Below are positions 17,591 through 27,420 of a DNA stretch of 64,000 bases, in pieces. The notes under the pieces were generated by a model. The model saw only the letters and a list, made by a program, of their open reading frames with translations, did no database searches and was not told where the DNA came from. The stretch's first letter is position 1; every line of letters starts with the position of its first letter. The translations under genes were made by a program, and so were the position numbers. Source of the stretch: AP-15 sp963833745 (GTDB lineage Bacteria > Pseudomonadota > Alphaproteobacteria > ATCC43930 > CGMCC-115725); contig CAWHZD010000004.1 in assembly GCA_963833745.1 (NCBI GenBank), positions 1,178,001 to 1,242,000 on the forward strand. The letters are read 5' to 3'.

Positions 17591-17836
17591 CTATCGCCTC
17601 AGTAGAGCCGACCACACCCTCCGCAGCGCCTACCAACTGGCAGGCGAGGGAAAATCTATCCGACCGACGGGTCTCAGCGTCGCTGCCGCCGTTCAGCCCC
17701 GGCATTCCCGCCTGCAACGTTCGACCCACAAGCGCCGAATGCAGACACCATGCGCAAAGCACCAAGTGCAGAGCTCTTGCGACCCCCGCGGCCTCTCCCT
17801 AAGCTCGTGTACGTCCTTTCTGCAGGAGTACCCGGG

Positions 17837-18763
17837 ATGCCCCAATCGCAAGGAATCCAATTCACGGCCGATCCCCTGACCTTCGTCGTTCGGCAGCAGT
17901 TGTGGGATGCCAATGTCGAGGATCATTCGGACCAGGGTGTATCAATCGACGTGGCGGCGGAGATCGACGGTAAGCAAACGACCCTGCTGCGCTTCAACTG
18001 CTTCGACCTCGAGAGAAGCTACGTCTATGGGCCTGAGAATCCCGAAATGACGACCGCCGGTCGCGTCGGAGGCGGCATGGGCGTGCACTGCCGAATGGAT
18101 CCGGTTGCCGACGGCAATCCCATTGGCTGGACCATCCGAACTCTGAGTCGAAAACTTCCACAAATGCTCGAGCGGGCCGGGTACAAAGAAGTCGCGGAGA
18201 CGACCGTCCTGAGTATGGTGCAGGACGTCCTGCCCGACGTCGAGGCCTGTGCAAGAGAGACCTTCATCTCCCAGCGGAACACGGTCAAACACAACCGTGG
18301 CACCGAAATGTTCGAAGCCGGCAACATCCGCTTCGGCCTTGAGATGCGGCGGCTAAAAAACGGGGACGGTGGCCTTGCGGTCCATGTTCTCGCCGATGTG
18401 GGAGGATCAAGAGGAAAGGCATACGTCGAAGAGACAGAGCTTTTGGCATTCGATTGCTTCTGGAAGAACCCGCATTACCACTATGGTCCGCGCAACAAGA
18501 ACCACCGGACCAATTGGGATCTGACTGTCATCGACGACCCGTTGGAGTGGACCTTCAAGCAGTTCGAAAATAGAAATCTGGGCGCAATGATCGAACGCGC
18601 CGGTTACCCGAGCATCGCAACCGATCTTGACCTGGAACAGATCGCTGCAATTCTTCCGGCGCTGAAGAAGCGGGCCTTCGAAATGTACGAAGAAGGCGAA
18701 AGATTGACCGGTCACAAGGGCTTGCCGCTGGAGTTCACCCCGAACCTGGCCGCCGCCGAGTAG
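17837..18763 (+). CDS. Two-repeat protein of unknown function (DUF7700-like)
   Basis: 308 residues from ATG 17837, with GCAGGAG 9 bp upstream. Two homologous halves are visible: LLRFNCFDLERSYVYGPENP ... TIRTLSRKLPQMLERAGY (about 50-125), and LLAFDCFWKNPHYHYGPRN ... FKQFENRNLGAMIERAGYP (about 195-265). Each half ends in an acidic-to-basic helix. There is no signal peptide, membrane segment or recognised catalytic motif. The internal duplication implies a pseudo-symmetric fold. The monocistronic context gives no function. Confidence 0.72.
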   Translation: MPQSQGIQFTADPLTFVVRQQLWDANVEDHSDQGVSIDVAAEIDGKQTTLLRFNCFDLERSYVYGPENPEMTTAGRVGGGMGVHCRMDPVADGNPIGWTIRTLSRKLPQMLERAGYKEVAETTVLSMVQDVLPDVEACARETFISQRNTVKHNRGTEMFEAGNIRFGLEMRRLKNGDGGLAVHVLADVGGSRGKAYVEETELLAFDCFWKNPHYHYGPRNKNHRTNWDLTVIDDPLEWTFKQFENRNLGAMIERAGYPSIATDLDLEQIAAILPALKKRAFEMYEEGERLTGHKGLPLEFTPNLAAAE

Positions 18764-18940
18764 CGTCACCGCGACCCCGGTGGCAGGCTCAGAAGCCTCC
18801 ACCGGCTCCGCGTACCACACGATCGTCAGGCAAAGCGCCTCGTGCCTGATGCCTCCTCCCAGATCCTGGGCACCGCGTCCTGTGCCGACGCGATGGCGGC
18901 GGTGGCGCTGTGGCCTTCCGAATTCGAAAGGTTAAAGGGC

Positions 18941-19765
18941 ATGCGCGTCAGCACGATGATCCGGACCAACGCAGCGGCCGATGGCGCGCTGATCGACCGC
19001 ATTACCGATTTCGGCCAGCAGGTCGAAGCTCGCGGCTTTCCTGGCATCTGGATCGGCAATTCGATGGGCCGTGGCCGGCCGACGTTGGACTCGCTTCAGG
19101 TCTTGACGGCGCTTGCCGTGGTGACCTCTAAGGTCGAGCTCGGAATCAGCGTCCTGCAATTGCCGCTGCGCAATCCGGTCGAACTGGCTCACCGGGTACA
19201 ATCGCTGCAGGCTATGTCGAACAACCGCCTGATCCTTGGCGTCGGCAGCGGCTCCACGCGCGATGATTTCGAGCTGCTCGGCTACGATTACGACCACCGC
19301 TTCCGCACTTTCAGAAATGACCTCGAAATCATGAGCAAGGTGTGGAAAGGTGAACCGGTCAATGGCGGGATGCTAGCGACCTGGCCAGGATGCGAAGGCG
19401 GGCCCCCGATCCTGATCGGCGCTTGGCGCAGCCCGCGATGGATCACCTACGCCGCGAAACAGGCGCAGGGGTGGACCCCGTCCGGCCGCTTTAGCAGTCT
19501 CGAAGACCTCGAATACGGCATGAACGTTTACCGAGAGCAGGGCGGCACCAATGCCGTGCTTGCCAATTGCTCGATCGATCTCCAGGAGCGTCCCGAATCG
19601 GCCGAACTGGCGAAGCTCGCCTCGGTGAATTTCATCTGCCCACCGGAGGAGGCACGCCGGCGCATCAAACGCGTCGAGCAAATGGGTTTCGACGAGATCC
19701 TGATCGGTTCGCAATTCGGCGCAATCGAGGAAATCGAACGCGTACGGGATTTCCTCACATCGTAG
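18941..19765 (+). CDS. LLM-class flavin-dependent oxidoreductase
   Basis: 274 residues from ATG 18941. Bacterial-luciferase-like TIM barrel: GFPGIWIGNSMGRGRPTLDS at the N-terminus, ALAVVTSKVELGISVLQLPL, RNPVELAHRVQSLQAMSNNR, LILGVGSGSTRDDFELLGYD and late FDEILIGSQFGAIEEIERVR. The family uses FMN or F420 for hydride transfer or oxygenation; the substrate cannot be told. The family length (~280-330) is met. A frame extending upstream to 18842 lacks a ribosome site. The following gene is a pseudogene. Confidence 0.85.
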   Translation: MRVSTMIRTNAAADGALIDRITDFGQQVEARGFPGIWIGNSMGRGRPTLDSLQVLTALAVVTSKVELGISVLQLPLRNPVELAHRVQSLQAMSNNRLILGVGSGSTRDDFELLGYDYDHRFRTFRNDLEIMSKVWKGEPVNGGMLATWPGCEGGPPILIGAWRSPRWITYAAKQAQGWTPSGRFSSLEDLEYGMNVYREQGGTNAVLANCSIDLQERPESAELAKLASVNFICPPEEARRRIKRVEQMGFDEILIGSQFGAIEEIERVRDFLTS

Positions 19766-19826
19766 CTCTCGCTGAGGGCATCAATGCTGCGATATCCCAA
19801 TGGCGTCGTAGCAGGAGGAGTCGGCG

Positions 19827-20772
19827 ATGCGCACCCAACGTCTACTAGATCGGCCGATCGTTACGTCCCATCTTCATCCGTCCATTGGGGTCAATATCCA
19901 GGGTCCGTCGATGATCCGGGTGCCCGACTGGATCGGCACCCGGCTCAGCGCGTATTACTTCTATTTCGCGGACCACAAAGGCAGTTTCATACGTCTTGCC
20001 TACGCCGATCACCTGGTGGGGCCGTGGGCAGCCTGAACCTTGCGCAATCGCTTTTTTTAACCGAGCCTCCTGTCAACTCCTCGGTACAAGTCGCGCGGTT
20101 CGAAGCGCGCTTGAGGGAGCGGGGCACGCCAATATCGCATGACGCCTTGTCGGAGATCACGACACCGCATATCGCTTCGCCCGATGTGCATGTCGATGCC
20201 GTCCTCCGGCGGATCGTCATGTACTTTCACGGGCTCGAAGACGTCGCAACACAGGTCAGTCGCGTCGCGATCTCGCATAACGGCATTGACTTCGAGGCGC
20301 AGCCGGAGATCCTCGGCCCTTCCTATTTGCGGTTTTTCCGCACCACGACATGACCTATGGCGTGGCGATGCCGGGGCAGTTCTTCCGCTCCAAGGACGGG
20401 CTGCACGGCTTCGAGCCGGGCCCTGTGCTGTTCAACCCGAACATGCGCCACTCAGCGGTGCTAAAGCGCGGCAACGAACTGCTGGTGTTCTGGACGCAAG
20501 TGGGCGAGGCTCCGGAGCGCATTTTGTGCAGCCGCATCGATATCAGCGGCGATTGGGACGGCTGGAAAGAGAGCGCAGCGGTCAACGTGCTCCGGCCCGA
20601 GCGTTTATGGGAGGGCGCCGACGCGCCGCTAATCCCGTCTGTACGCAGCACCGCCTACGGCCACGTCAACCAGCTTCGCGATCCGGCGATCTTCGAGGAA
20701 GATGGGCAAATTTACCTGCTTTACGCGGTGGCCGGCGAAAGCGGAATCGCCATCGCCGAAATCTGGCCCTAG
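19827..20772 (+). pseudogene. Glycosidase-like beta-propeller protein with two frameshifts
   Basis: Three consecutive frames make one protein. First SYYFYFADHKGSFIRLAYADH-type sequence (19827 to ~20030), then LNLAQSLFLTEP and IASPDVHVDAVLRRIVMYFH (to ~20335), then YGVAMPGQFFRSKDGLHGFE and QLRDPAIFEEDGQIYLLYAV to 20772. The RDPAIFEEDGxxYLLY pattern is that of the GH43/GH32/GH130 beta-propeller superfamily. The second break lies at a TTTTT run near 20333. It is probably inactive, or the sequence has errors. Confidence 0.65.
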
Positions 20773-20823
20773 TCCCCCTATCCCTTCGAGGTTTCCAAGA
20801 TTTCGCTGGCCGAAAATCCGGCA

Positions 20824-21006
20824 ATGTTAGACTTTACAGACCCAGCCGCTAGGGGTAGACCGAAAGCACCCGCGGGGTCATTTCGGAGGTTTCGTTTTTT
20901 TGGGCGTTAGTTTTGCTTGCGCGATCCGTTTCAGCTTCTCATCGAACGCAGCTTCGTCTTCCTCGCACCCAAGTTCGCGGGCGGCTGGGTCTGTAAAGTC
21001 TAACAT
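20824..21006. repeat. 26-bp perfect inverted repeat, 131-bp spacer
   Basis: ATGTTAGACTTTACAGACCC (plus AGCCGC) at 20824-20849 is the exact complement of 20981-21006. Both arms encode the same peptide start MLDFTDPAA on opposite strands. It is too long to be chance and marks an inverted duplication or IS-driven rearrangement. Confidence 0.9.
20878..21006 (-). CDS. Small hypothetical protein (42 residues)
   Basis: MLDFTDPAARELGCEEDEAA then a basic Lys-rich tail. Acidic and basic halves suggest a small soluble protein. No ribosome site is obvious. The first 26 bp are also present in inverted copy at 20824-20849, so the start has been duplicated. Low confidence. Confidence 0.35.
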   Translation of the reverse strand: MLDFTDPAARELGCEEDEAAFDEKLKRIAQAKLTPKKTKPPK

Positions 21007-21395
21007 AGCCCATAGATCGGGCCCGCCCCGGCTCCGAATAATGTGCCGCAGAAGCCGCCGACAATTCCGGCAGCCGCGCCCAGGGCGCCGCGCCAACGTC
21101 TCGATACCAAGTTATTGTGACGTGTATTCGGCGTTATAAGCGCATATAAAGGCGGCGGGGCCTGGCGCGACGAATACCTCCGGCGCGCCGTGCAAAATTG
21201 CCGGCGCGCCATCCTTGGCGAGACGCCGCGGAACCTGATCGGCCCCGACGAGCGGATGCTCTAAGGTAGGGTGAGTTGCAGCCATTCGAGCGTGGAGCTA
21301 GGGCATCGGCGGCCGGTGGCCCACCACAGCGTCACCGGTCTAGACTAATCGCGCCGTAACCGCCCGTTGAGCGAGAAAACCGCTGGGGAAATATA
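21007..21395. other. Intergenic interval with a possible TauE/SafE relic
   Basis: 389 bases. On the minus strand near 21003-21090 the Gly-rich stretch GALGAAAGIVGGFCGTLFGA resembles the repeated transmembrane start of TauE/SafE permeases, but no further domain follows. No other feature was seen. Confidence 0.35.
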
Positions 21396-22049
21396 TTGAG
21401 CGGGAATCATCGGGACCTGATGCGGAACATACTGATAGCCGAGGGGACGCCGGCCGCGTGGCAGGCCGAGCGTGCGGATTTCGGGATCCCATCGAACCAT
21501 TCGCTCTTCGCCGCCGCCCTTCACCTGCATCGCTCGGACATTCGCTGCACTGCCCTGAACATCGCCGATGGCGCGCCCTTTCCGCTCGGCACCACGCTTA
21601 CGGACTTCGATGGCGTGATGTTTCCCGGCTCGCCGCTCCACATCTATGACCGGACGCCCGCCGTCACGCGACAGATCAATTTCGCGCGCGCCGCCTTCGC
21701 CGCCGGTGTTCCTGTCTGGGGCAGCTGCTGGGGTTTGCAGCTTGCGACAGTGGCGCTCGGGGGATCGGTCCGGCGTAACCCGCGCGGACGCGAACTCGTG
21801 ATCGCCCGGGCGATCACCGTCACCGAGGCCGGTCGAACCCACCGGCTCCTGGCCTCACGCCCTCTCGTATTTGATGCGCTGTGCTCGCACCTCGACGAAG
21901 TCGAAACGCTGCCGCCGAACGCGGAGGTTCTCGCGGCCAACGAACTCTCTGGCTCTGCTATCGAATTTTGGCCCAGCAATGCTGGCGAATTTTGGCCCAC
22001 CCCCCGCCCCTCAACCTAGGGTCGCCCCGATTGGATCGGGGGACCTGGA

Positions 22050-23591
22050 GTGGACTGGAGAGCCAAAGTGGATTTGTTCGAGCAGCTTCGTCGCGAGCAT
22101 GAGTTTGGGATCGGCACGATCGCGGGTGTTGCCGCGAAGTTCGGAGTGCATCGGCGTGTTGTGCGCCAGGCGATCGGCAGCGCGCTGCCGCCGAAGCACC
22201 ACTACCCGCCGAGGACCAAGCCGAAGCTTAGTGCGGTGGCGGCCTTCATCGACAAGGTGCTGGACGAGGATCGCCACGCGCCGCGCAAGCAGCGTCACAC
22301 TGCGCGGCGGCTCTATCGCCGGATCCTGACCGAGTTCCCGGACGCCACGGTCGCGGAGTCGACGGTGCGCAACCACGTCCGTGAACGTAAACACCAGCTG
22401 GGGCTTCTGCGGCGGGAGACGTTTGTGCCGCAAAGTTACAGTTGGGCTCAAGAAGCACAGGTCGACTGGTATGAAGCCTGGGTCGATCTCGGCGACGAGC
22501 GGACCAAGGTCCAGGTGTTCGCCATGCGCTCGATGGCCAGCGGGGCGGCCTTCCACCGGGCCTACCTGCACGCGACGCAGCAGGCCTTCCTCGAAGCGCA
22601 CGAGCACGCCTTCGCCTACTTCGGCGGCGTCTTCCTCCTGCTGCGCTACGACAACTTGGCCAGCGCCGTGCGCAAGATCCTGCGCGGTCACCGCCGAGAA
22701 GAAACGGTGCGGTTCATGGCATTCCGCTCGCACTGGCGGTTTGCCGCGGAATTCTGCACGCCTGGTGAAGGGCATGAGAAGGGCGGTGTTGAGGGCGAAG
22801 GCGGTTATTTCCGGCGCAACCATCTGGTGCCCGTTCCGTGTGTTGCTGACCTCGACGCCTTCAACGCGCTGCTGGTGACGGCCTGCCGCGCGGACGAAGC
22901 GCGGATCCTGGCTGGACGCGGCGAGACGATCGGCGCTGCGATGGCGGTCGAGCGTGGCCACCTGCTGGCCTGCGCGGCCGAGGGTCTCGACCTGGCCGAG
23001 ATCGTGTTCCCGCTGGTGGACAAGCAAGGCTGCGTCACGGTGAAAACCAACTTCTACTCGGTGCCGATCCGTGCGGGCACCCGGGTGGAGGCACGCGTCC
23101 ATCCGCTGCATGTCGAGATCTGGCACGCTGGGCGCCTGATTGCCCGTCATGAACGTTGTCACAGCCGCCGCCAGCATGTCCTCGACCTCGAGCATTACCT
23201 CGACGTGCTGAGCCACAAGCCGGGCGCGTTCGCAGGCTCGAAACCGTTGGCGCAATGGCGCGCGACGGGTCTCTGGCCTGCTTGTTACGACGAGCTCTGG
23301 ACCCGGCTGCAAGGGCGGCACGGCAAGCAGAACGGCACCCGCGCCATGGTGGCTGTGCTGGCGCTAGGCCAAGAGTTTGGCCACGACCGGCTGCGCACGG
23401 CGGTCGCCTCCACGGTGTCGCTCGGTGCCTGCGACGTGGCGGCGGTGCGGTATCTGCTGACCGAAGCAGGGCTGCACAAGGCCAAACCCGAGCCGATCGA
23501 TGTCGGTGCATTGGCCCGCTACGACCGGCCTCTGCCATATCTCGCCGACTACGACACGCTGCTGTCGGGTCCCTGCGCGGGGACGGCATGA
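22050..23591 (+). CDS. istA: IS21-family transposase IstA
   Basis: 513 residues. N-terminal helix-turn-helix (TIAGVAAKFGVHRRVVRQAI), then an rve integrase core: first Asp in EAQVDWYEAWVDLGDE, second in FLLLRYDNLASAV, and Glu region in EGHEKGGVEGEGGYFRRN. A C-terminal DNA-binding part has VKTNFYSVPIRAGTRVEARV. IstA catalyses cut-and-paste transposition with IstB as ATPase helper. The stop overlaps the istB start (ATGA). Confidence 0.95.
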   Translation: MDWRAKVDLFEQLRREHEFGIGTIAGVAAKFGVHRRVVRQAIGSALPPKHHYPPRTKPKLSAVAAFIDKVLDEDRHAPRKQRHTARRLYRRILTEFPDATVAESTVRNHVRERKHQLGLLRRETFVPQSYSWAQEAQVDWYEAWVDLGDERTKVQVFAMRSMASGAAFHRAYLHATQQAFLEAHEHAFAYFGGVFLLLRYDNLASAVRKILRGHRREETVRFMAFRSHWRFAAEFCTPGEGHEKGGVEGEGGYFRRNHLVPVPCVADLDAFNALLVTACRADEARILAGRGETIGAAMAVERGHLLACAAEGLDLAEIVFPLVDKQGCVTVKTNFYSVPIRAGTRVEARVHPLHVEIWHAGRLIARHERCHSRRQHVLDLEHYLDVLSHKPGAFAGSKPLAQWRATGLWPACYDELWTRLQGRHGKQNGTRAMVAVLALGQEFGHDRLRTAVASTVSLGACDVAAVRYLLTEAGLHKAKPEPIDVGALARYDRPLPYLADYDTLLSGPCAGTA

Positions 23592-24352
23592 TGGCCGAGC
23601 TTCAGGATCAGGCCATCCGTCAGCACTGCAAGACGTTGCGGATGCCAACGATCGGCACGCAGTTCTCCCGTCTGGCCGATGCCGCCACGCGAGAAAACCA
23701 ATCCCATCTGGGTTACCTCGAGGCGCTGCTGGCGGCCGAGATGGAGGAGCGGGAGAGCCGCGCCATCACCCGGCTGCTGCATGAGGCGAAGCTGCCGCGG
23801 ATGAAGACGCTGGATGGGTTCGAGTTTGACCACTCCGGCGTCTCGGCTGCGCAACTGCGCACGCTGGCTGAGGGCGATTACGTGGCCAAGGCTGAACCGA
23901 TCCTGCTGGTCGGCGAGGCCGGGACGGGGAAAACCCATCTGGCGACGGGCTTGTGCGTGGCGGCCTGCCGCCAGCGCCGGCGGGTGCAATTCACCACCGC
24001 GACGGCGCTGATCAACGAACTGGCGGAGGCGACGCATGCCAACCAACTCAGCCGCGCGTTGGGCCGGTGGGAACGGCTCGATCTGATCTGTATCGACGAA
24101 CTGGGCTACGTCCCGCTCGCCGAAACCGCATCCGAGCTGATGTTCCAGGTGGTCGCCGACCGCGCCGAAAAAGCGGCGGTGATCGTCACCACCAACCTGC
24201 CATTCTCCGAGTGGTCGCAGGTGATCCCCAATCCGCGGCTGTGCAAGGCGCTGATCGATCGTCTGACCGACCAGGCGCACATCATCACCACCGGCGCGGA
24301 CTCCTACCGGTTCCGCCGGACCACGGCACAACGAAAGGGCGGCAAAACGTGA
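23588..24352 (+). CDS. istB: IS21-family helper ATPase IstB
   Basis: 254 residues. AAA+ ATPase with Walker A GEAGTGKTHLATGL, Walker B LICIDELGYVPL and sensor VIVTTNLPFSEWSQV. It starts at ATG 23588 overlapping the istA stop. A Gln in RVQFTTATAL is Arg in the other copy, a single-base difference. Confidence 0.95.
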   Translation: MMAELQDQAIRQHCKTLRMPTIGTQFSRLADAATRENQSHLGYLEALLAAEMEERESRAITRLLHEAKLPRMKTLDGFEFDHSGVSAAQLRTLAEGDYVAKAEPILLVGEAGTGKTHLATGLCVAACRQRRRVQFTTATALINELAEATHANQLSRALGRWERLDLICIDELGYVPLAETASELMFQVVADRAEKAAVIVTTNLPFSEWSQVIPNPRLCKALIDRLTDQAHIITTGADSYRFRRTTAQRKGGKT

Positions 24353-24590
24353 AGGAGAGGATGGAAAAGCGACGCTGACCTGCTGAGCCCGGCCTCGGCC
24401 CGGCTCAGCAGGTCAAAGACACCGGGGGTGGGCCAGAATTCGTCAGCATAAGTGGGCCAATATTCATTGTCACGGCCAACTCTCCTCGATTTAGGCGATG
24501 GCGGCACGGACACCTCGTGGAGGGAGCTTCTTCGGTACGCAATATCATCCGGAACACACCCTGGCGGTAAGCGTCCGGTATACGCCGTGA

Positions 24591-26218
24591 TCAGGCAGCG
24601 GTCTCACCCGGCGGAGAGTGGAAGGCCCAAGGCATCAGTTCGGCGATGCGGTTGATCGGATGCCCGGCGGCGATCCTGGAGAGGGTGTCGGTGAGGTAGG
24701 CTTCCGGGTTGAGGCCATTCAATTTCGCGGTCTGCAGGATCGAGTACATCGCGGCGGCACGCTCGCCGCCGGAATGACTGCCGGCGAAGAGCCAGTTGCG
24801 TCTTCCTAAAGCTATGCAGCGTATTGCATTTTCGGCGATGTTGTTGTCGGCTTCGAGGCGGGCGTCGGTGGCGAAGCGGGTAAGCGCGGGGCGGCGCTTA
24901 ATGATGTAGCGGAAGGCCTCGGCAAGCTCTGATCGAGCCGAGAGCTTGCGCTCGGCGGCCTGCGCCCAGGCGAAGAACGCATCGAGCAAGGGGATGGTAG
25001 CGACGCGATGTGCCAGCCTCTCGTCTGGCGGGGCGAAGCGAGCCTTGTCCTCGACGGCATAGAATTGCGCGATCCGGTCGAGCGCCGCCTTGGCGACGGT
25101 CGATTTCGTCGTTTGCCACACGTCGAAGATGCCCCTGCGGCAATGGCTCCAGCAGGCGACCTCGGTGATCGCCGGCCTCGCCGGGAGCCCCGGGCTGGCC
25201 TTGCGCGGCGCGTACAGCGCTGCGAACCCGCTATAGGCATCGGCCTGCAGAAACCCGGTGAAGTGCGCGAGATGGGCCGCCGGGTGCGCGCCGCCACGGT
25301 CGGGGCTGTAGAAGTAGACCGCCGCCGGCGGTGCGGGGCCGCAGAACGGCCGGTCGTCACGGACATAGACCCATAATCGCCCGGTCCGGGTTCGGCCGAG
25401 GCCGGGCTCCAGCACCGGGACCGGCGTGTCGTCGCCGTGGATCTTTTCGGCAGCAAACACGTGGCGGCAGATCCCCTCGACGATCGGCTGCAGTCAGCCA
25501 GACCGCCTGGCCCACCCAGTCGCTCAAGGTCGAGCGATCGAGGTCGACCCCCTCGCGGGCGTAGATCTCGCTCTGACGGTATAGCGGAAGGTGATCGGTA
25601 TATTTCGACACCAAGAGATGCGCCAGCATGCCCGGGGCGGCGCGCCCGCGCGGCGTCGGCAGAGCCGGCGCCGCCGCTTGGGTGATTGCATCGCAGTGCC
25701 GGCAGGCATATTTCGGCCGGACGTGCCGGATCACCCGGAACCGGCCGGGGACATAGTCGAGCACCTCGGTGACGTCTTCGCCGAGCCGAGCCATGTCGCC
25801 GCCGCAGGCGGGACAGGTGCAGGCGCCATCGTGCTCCGGCTCGTGCACGACCTGCTGACGGGGCAGGTGGTCCGGCAGCTTCTTGCGCTTTGGCCGTACC
25901 CCCTCGCGCAGCGGCAGCGGCTGGTCTTCGGCGGCAGCTTTGCTGATCTCTTCAGCCTCGCCGGCTTCCAACTCCTCGAGCCGCAGCTCGAGCTCGCTCG
26001 AGCTGCCCGGTCAGCCGCTCCGAGGAGCGGCCGAACTGCATCCGCCGCAGCTTGGCGATCTGGAACTTCAGCTTCTCGATTTCCAGCGTGCGCAGCTGGA
26101 CGGCGAGCTTTGCCGCCTGCAATTCCGCGCTCGCCGCCGCCAATTCGCTCTGGCAGGCCAGGGCAAAAGCCCGTAGCGCGTCGGGGTCGGAGGGCAGATC
26201 GGCCGAGGCCAGCGACAT
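24591..26218 (-). pseudogene. tnpC: IS66 TnpC transposase with two frameshifts
   Basis: The N-terminus at 26218 reads LKFQIAKLRRMQFGRSSERL. Near 26002 one extra G shifts the frame to ELEAGEAEEISKAAAEDQPL and the zinc finger CTCPACGGDMARLGEDVTEV. Near 25493 an extra A shifts it again to FAAEKIHGDDTPVPVLEPGL, through LEADNNIAENAIRCIALGRR (the DDE Glu region) and the C-terminus GHPINRIAELMPWAF. Both are +1 insertions, so the transposase is broken as sequenced. Confidence 0.85.
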
Positions 26219-26278
26219 ACCCCGCCTCTATCGAATGCCGCCGCCAGACACCAGAACAAACAGAGAATCCCTGATCTG

Positions 26279-26632
26279 TCAAACCAACATGGGTCGCCGC
26301 GGCGCCGGCGGTGCTATCGTCCGCCGCCAATCCATCGCCTCCACCAGCAGCGCCAACTGCGCCGGCGTCAATGTCAATGTGCCGTCGACGATCGGCGGCC
26401 AGACGAATTTGTCGCGTTCCAGCCGCTTGGCGAACAGGCACAGGCCGCTGCCGTCCCAGTACAGGCCTTTCAGATAATGACCGCGCTTGCTGCGAAAGAT
26501 GAAAACATGGCCGCTGAACGGGTCGGCGCCGATGATCTGCTGAACCTTGGCCGCCAGGCCGTCGAACCCGGCGCGCAGATCGATCGGCTGACAAGCGAGA
26601 AACACCTTCGTCCCCGGCGCCAGGCCGATCAT
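26279..26632 (-). CDS. tnpB: IS66 accessory protein TnpB
   Basis: 117 residues, normal length. It has the IS66 Orf2 core: KVFLACQPIDLRAGFDGLAA, DPFSGHVFIFRSKRGHYLKG, and LYWDGSGLCLFAKRLERDKF. Required with TnpA and TnpC for transposition; its biochemical role is not well defined. The start overlaps the tnpA stop by 4 bp. Confidence 0.92.
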   Translation of the reverse strand: MIGLAPGTKVFLACQPIDLRAGFDGLAAKVQQIIGADPFSGHVFIFRSKRGHYLKGLYWDGSGLCLFAKRLERDKFVWPPIVDGTLTLTPAQLALLVEAMDWRRTIAPPAPRRPMLV

Positions 26633-27051
26633 CCCGGCCCCCGCACCGCCGCCAGCACCCGCCGCAGCGCCTTCTCGTTGACACTGGCATCCACGCGCAC
26701 CCGGACCCCAGTCGGCAGATCGATCTCGATCACCCCGACGCGCTCCGCCAAAGCCACACCCCTACCTCGCGGCCATACTGCACCAGCCATTGGCACCGGC
26801 GAATTCGGGCCTGACGCCTCGGCGACGACGCCGAGCTGGACAAAACCCACCGGCGTAGGCGCCGCGGTCCGCGCCACCAGTGCGGCCGCCTTCCATGCCG
26901 ATCGCCAGTTATACAGCAGGCTATCCGAGATCCCGTGCCGGCGGGCAACCACCGAAACTCGGCCACCCTCGGCATCCACTTCAGCCATCAGCGCCACTTT
27001 CTCCTCCGGCGTCCACTGCCGGCGGCGCGCAACAACAACCTCGCCATCCAC
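26629..27051 (-). CDS. tnpA: IS66 TnpA DNA-binding protein
   Basis: 140 residues. Helix-turn-helix of the transposase_8 type: RRRQWTPEEKVALMAEV, VSVVARRHGISDSLLYNWRS. The C-terminus ends in VNEKALRRVLAAVRGPG. First gene of the IS66 set, intact. Confidence 0.88.
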   Translation of the reverse strand: MDGEVVVARRRQWTPEEKVALMAEVDAEGGRVSVVARRHGISDSLLYNWRSAWKAAALVARTAAPTPVGFVQLGVVAEASGPNSPVPMAGAVWPRGRGVALAERVGVIEIDLPTGVRVRVDASVNEKALRRVLAAVRGPG

Positions 27052-27420
27052 CCCAAGGACTCCTTCTGGACAGTCCAGAAGGACCCAGCTTCCCTCAGCG
27101 CGCTCTCCCCGACCACACCCCGCAGGCCGGTTCAGACCGGACGCTTACCCCTGGCGGTTTCGACGGCACTCATTGAGATGAGGGCGACGGAGCTTGTCGA
27201 CGAAGGTTTTGGCATCGAGCCCGCCGAGATTATCGCGATGGCGGCCGACTATCGGGCCCTGGCTGCAGAGCCTACGCGCCGCGACCTGATTTGGCGGTAT
27301 GGGATCGCGAGTGAGATCATCGATCCCATTCGCCGCACGACCGAGATCGGCAATTGGCTGGAGACTGTTGTTGGATTCCGCCGGCTCGTGGCATAGCGCC
27401 TGTATCAGGTTGGTATAAGA

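Larger units (their letters stand above)
21950..24478 (+). mobile_element. IS21-family element, copy 1
   Basis: 2529 bp. It begins TGGCTCTGCTATCGAATTTT and ends in the complement of TGGCCGTGACAATGAATATT. The 6-bp ACTCTC is duplicated at 21944-21949 and 24479-24484. It contains istA and istB overlapping by ATGA. It is the same length as the copy at 48773-51301, and the translations differ at one residue. Confidence 0.95.
24567..27148 (-). mobile_element. IS66-family element with 8-bp target duplication
   Basis: 2582 bp. The ends are GTAAGCGTCCGGTATACGCC (left) and the complement of GTAAGCGTCCGGTCTGAACC (right). The 8-bp CCCTGGCG is repeated at 24559-24566 and 27149-27156. It holds tnpA, tnpB and a doubly frameshifted tnpC. 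It sits in the glutamine amidotransferase pseudogene, 88 bp after the IS21 copy. Confidence 0.95.
21396..27396 (+). pseudogene. Class I glutamine amidotransferase gene split by two IS elements
   Basis: Three segments, 21396-21949, 24485-24566 and 27157-27396, join to 876 nt (292 codons) in a single frame when both IS elements and one copy of each target duplication are removed. The first part carries the nucleophile Cys in VWGSCWGLQLATVALGG. The second carries the His/Glu pair in FFGTQYHPEH. The third is the helical C-terminus ending GNWLETVVGFRRLVA. An additional TAG at 24492-24494 sits where the family has Gln, so there is also a point nonsense. Starts at 21396 (TTG) or 21420 (ATG) are possible. 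Intact relatives are GMP-synthase-like amidotransferases of unknown acceptor. Confidence 0.85.
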
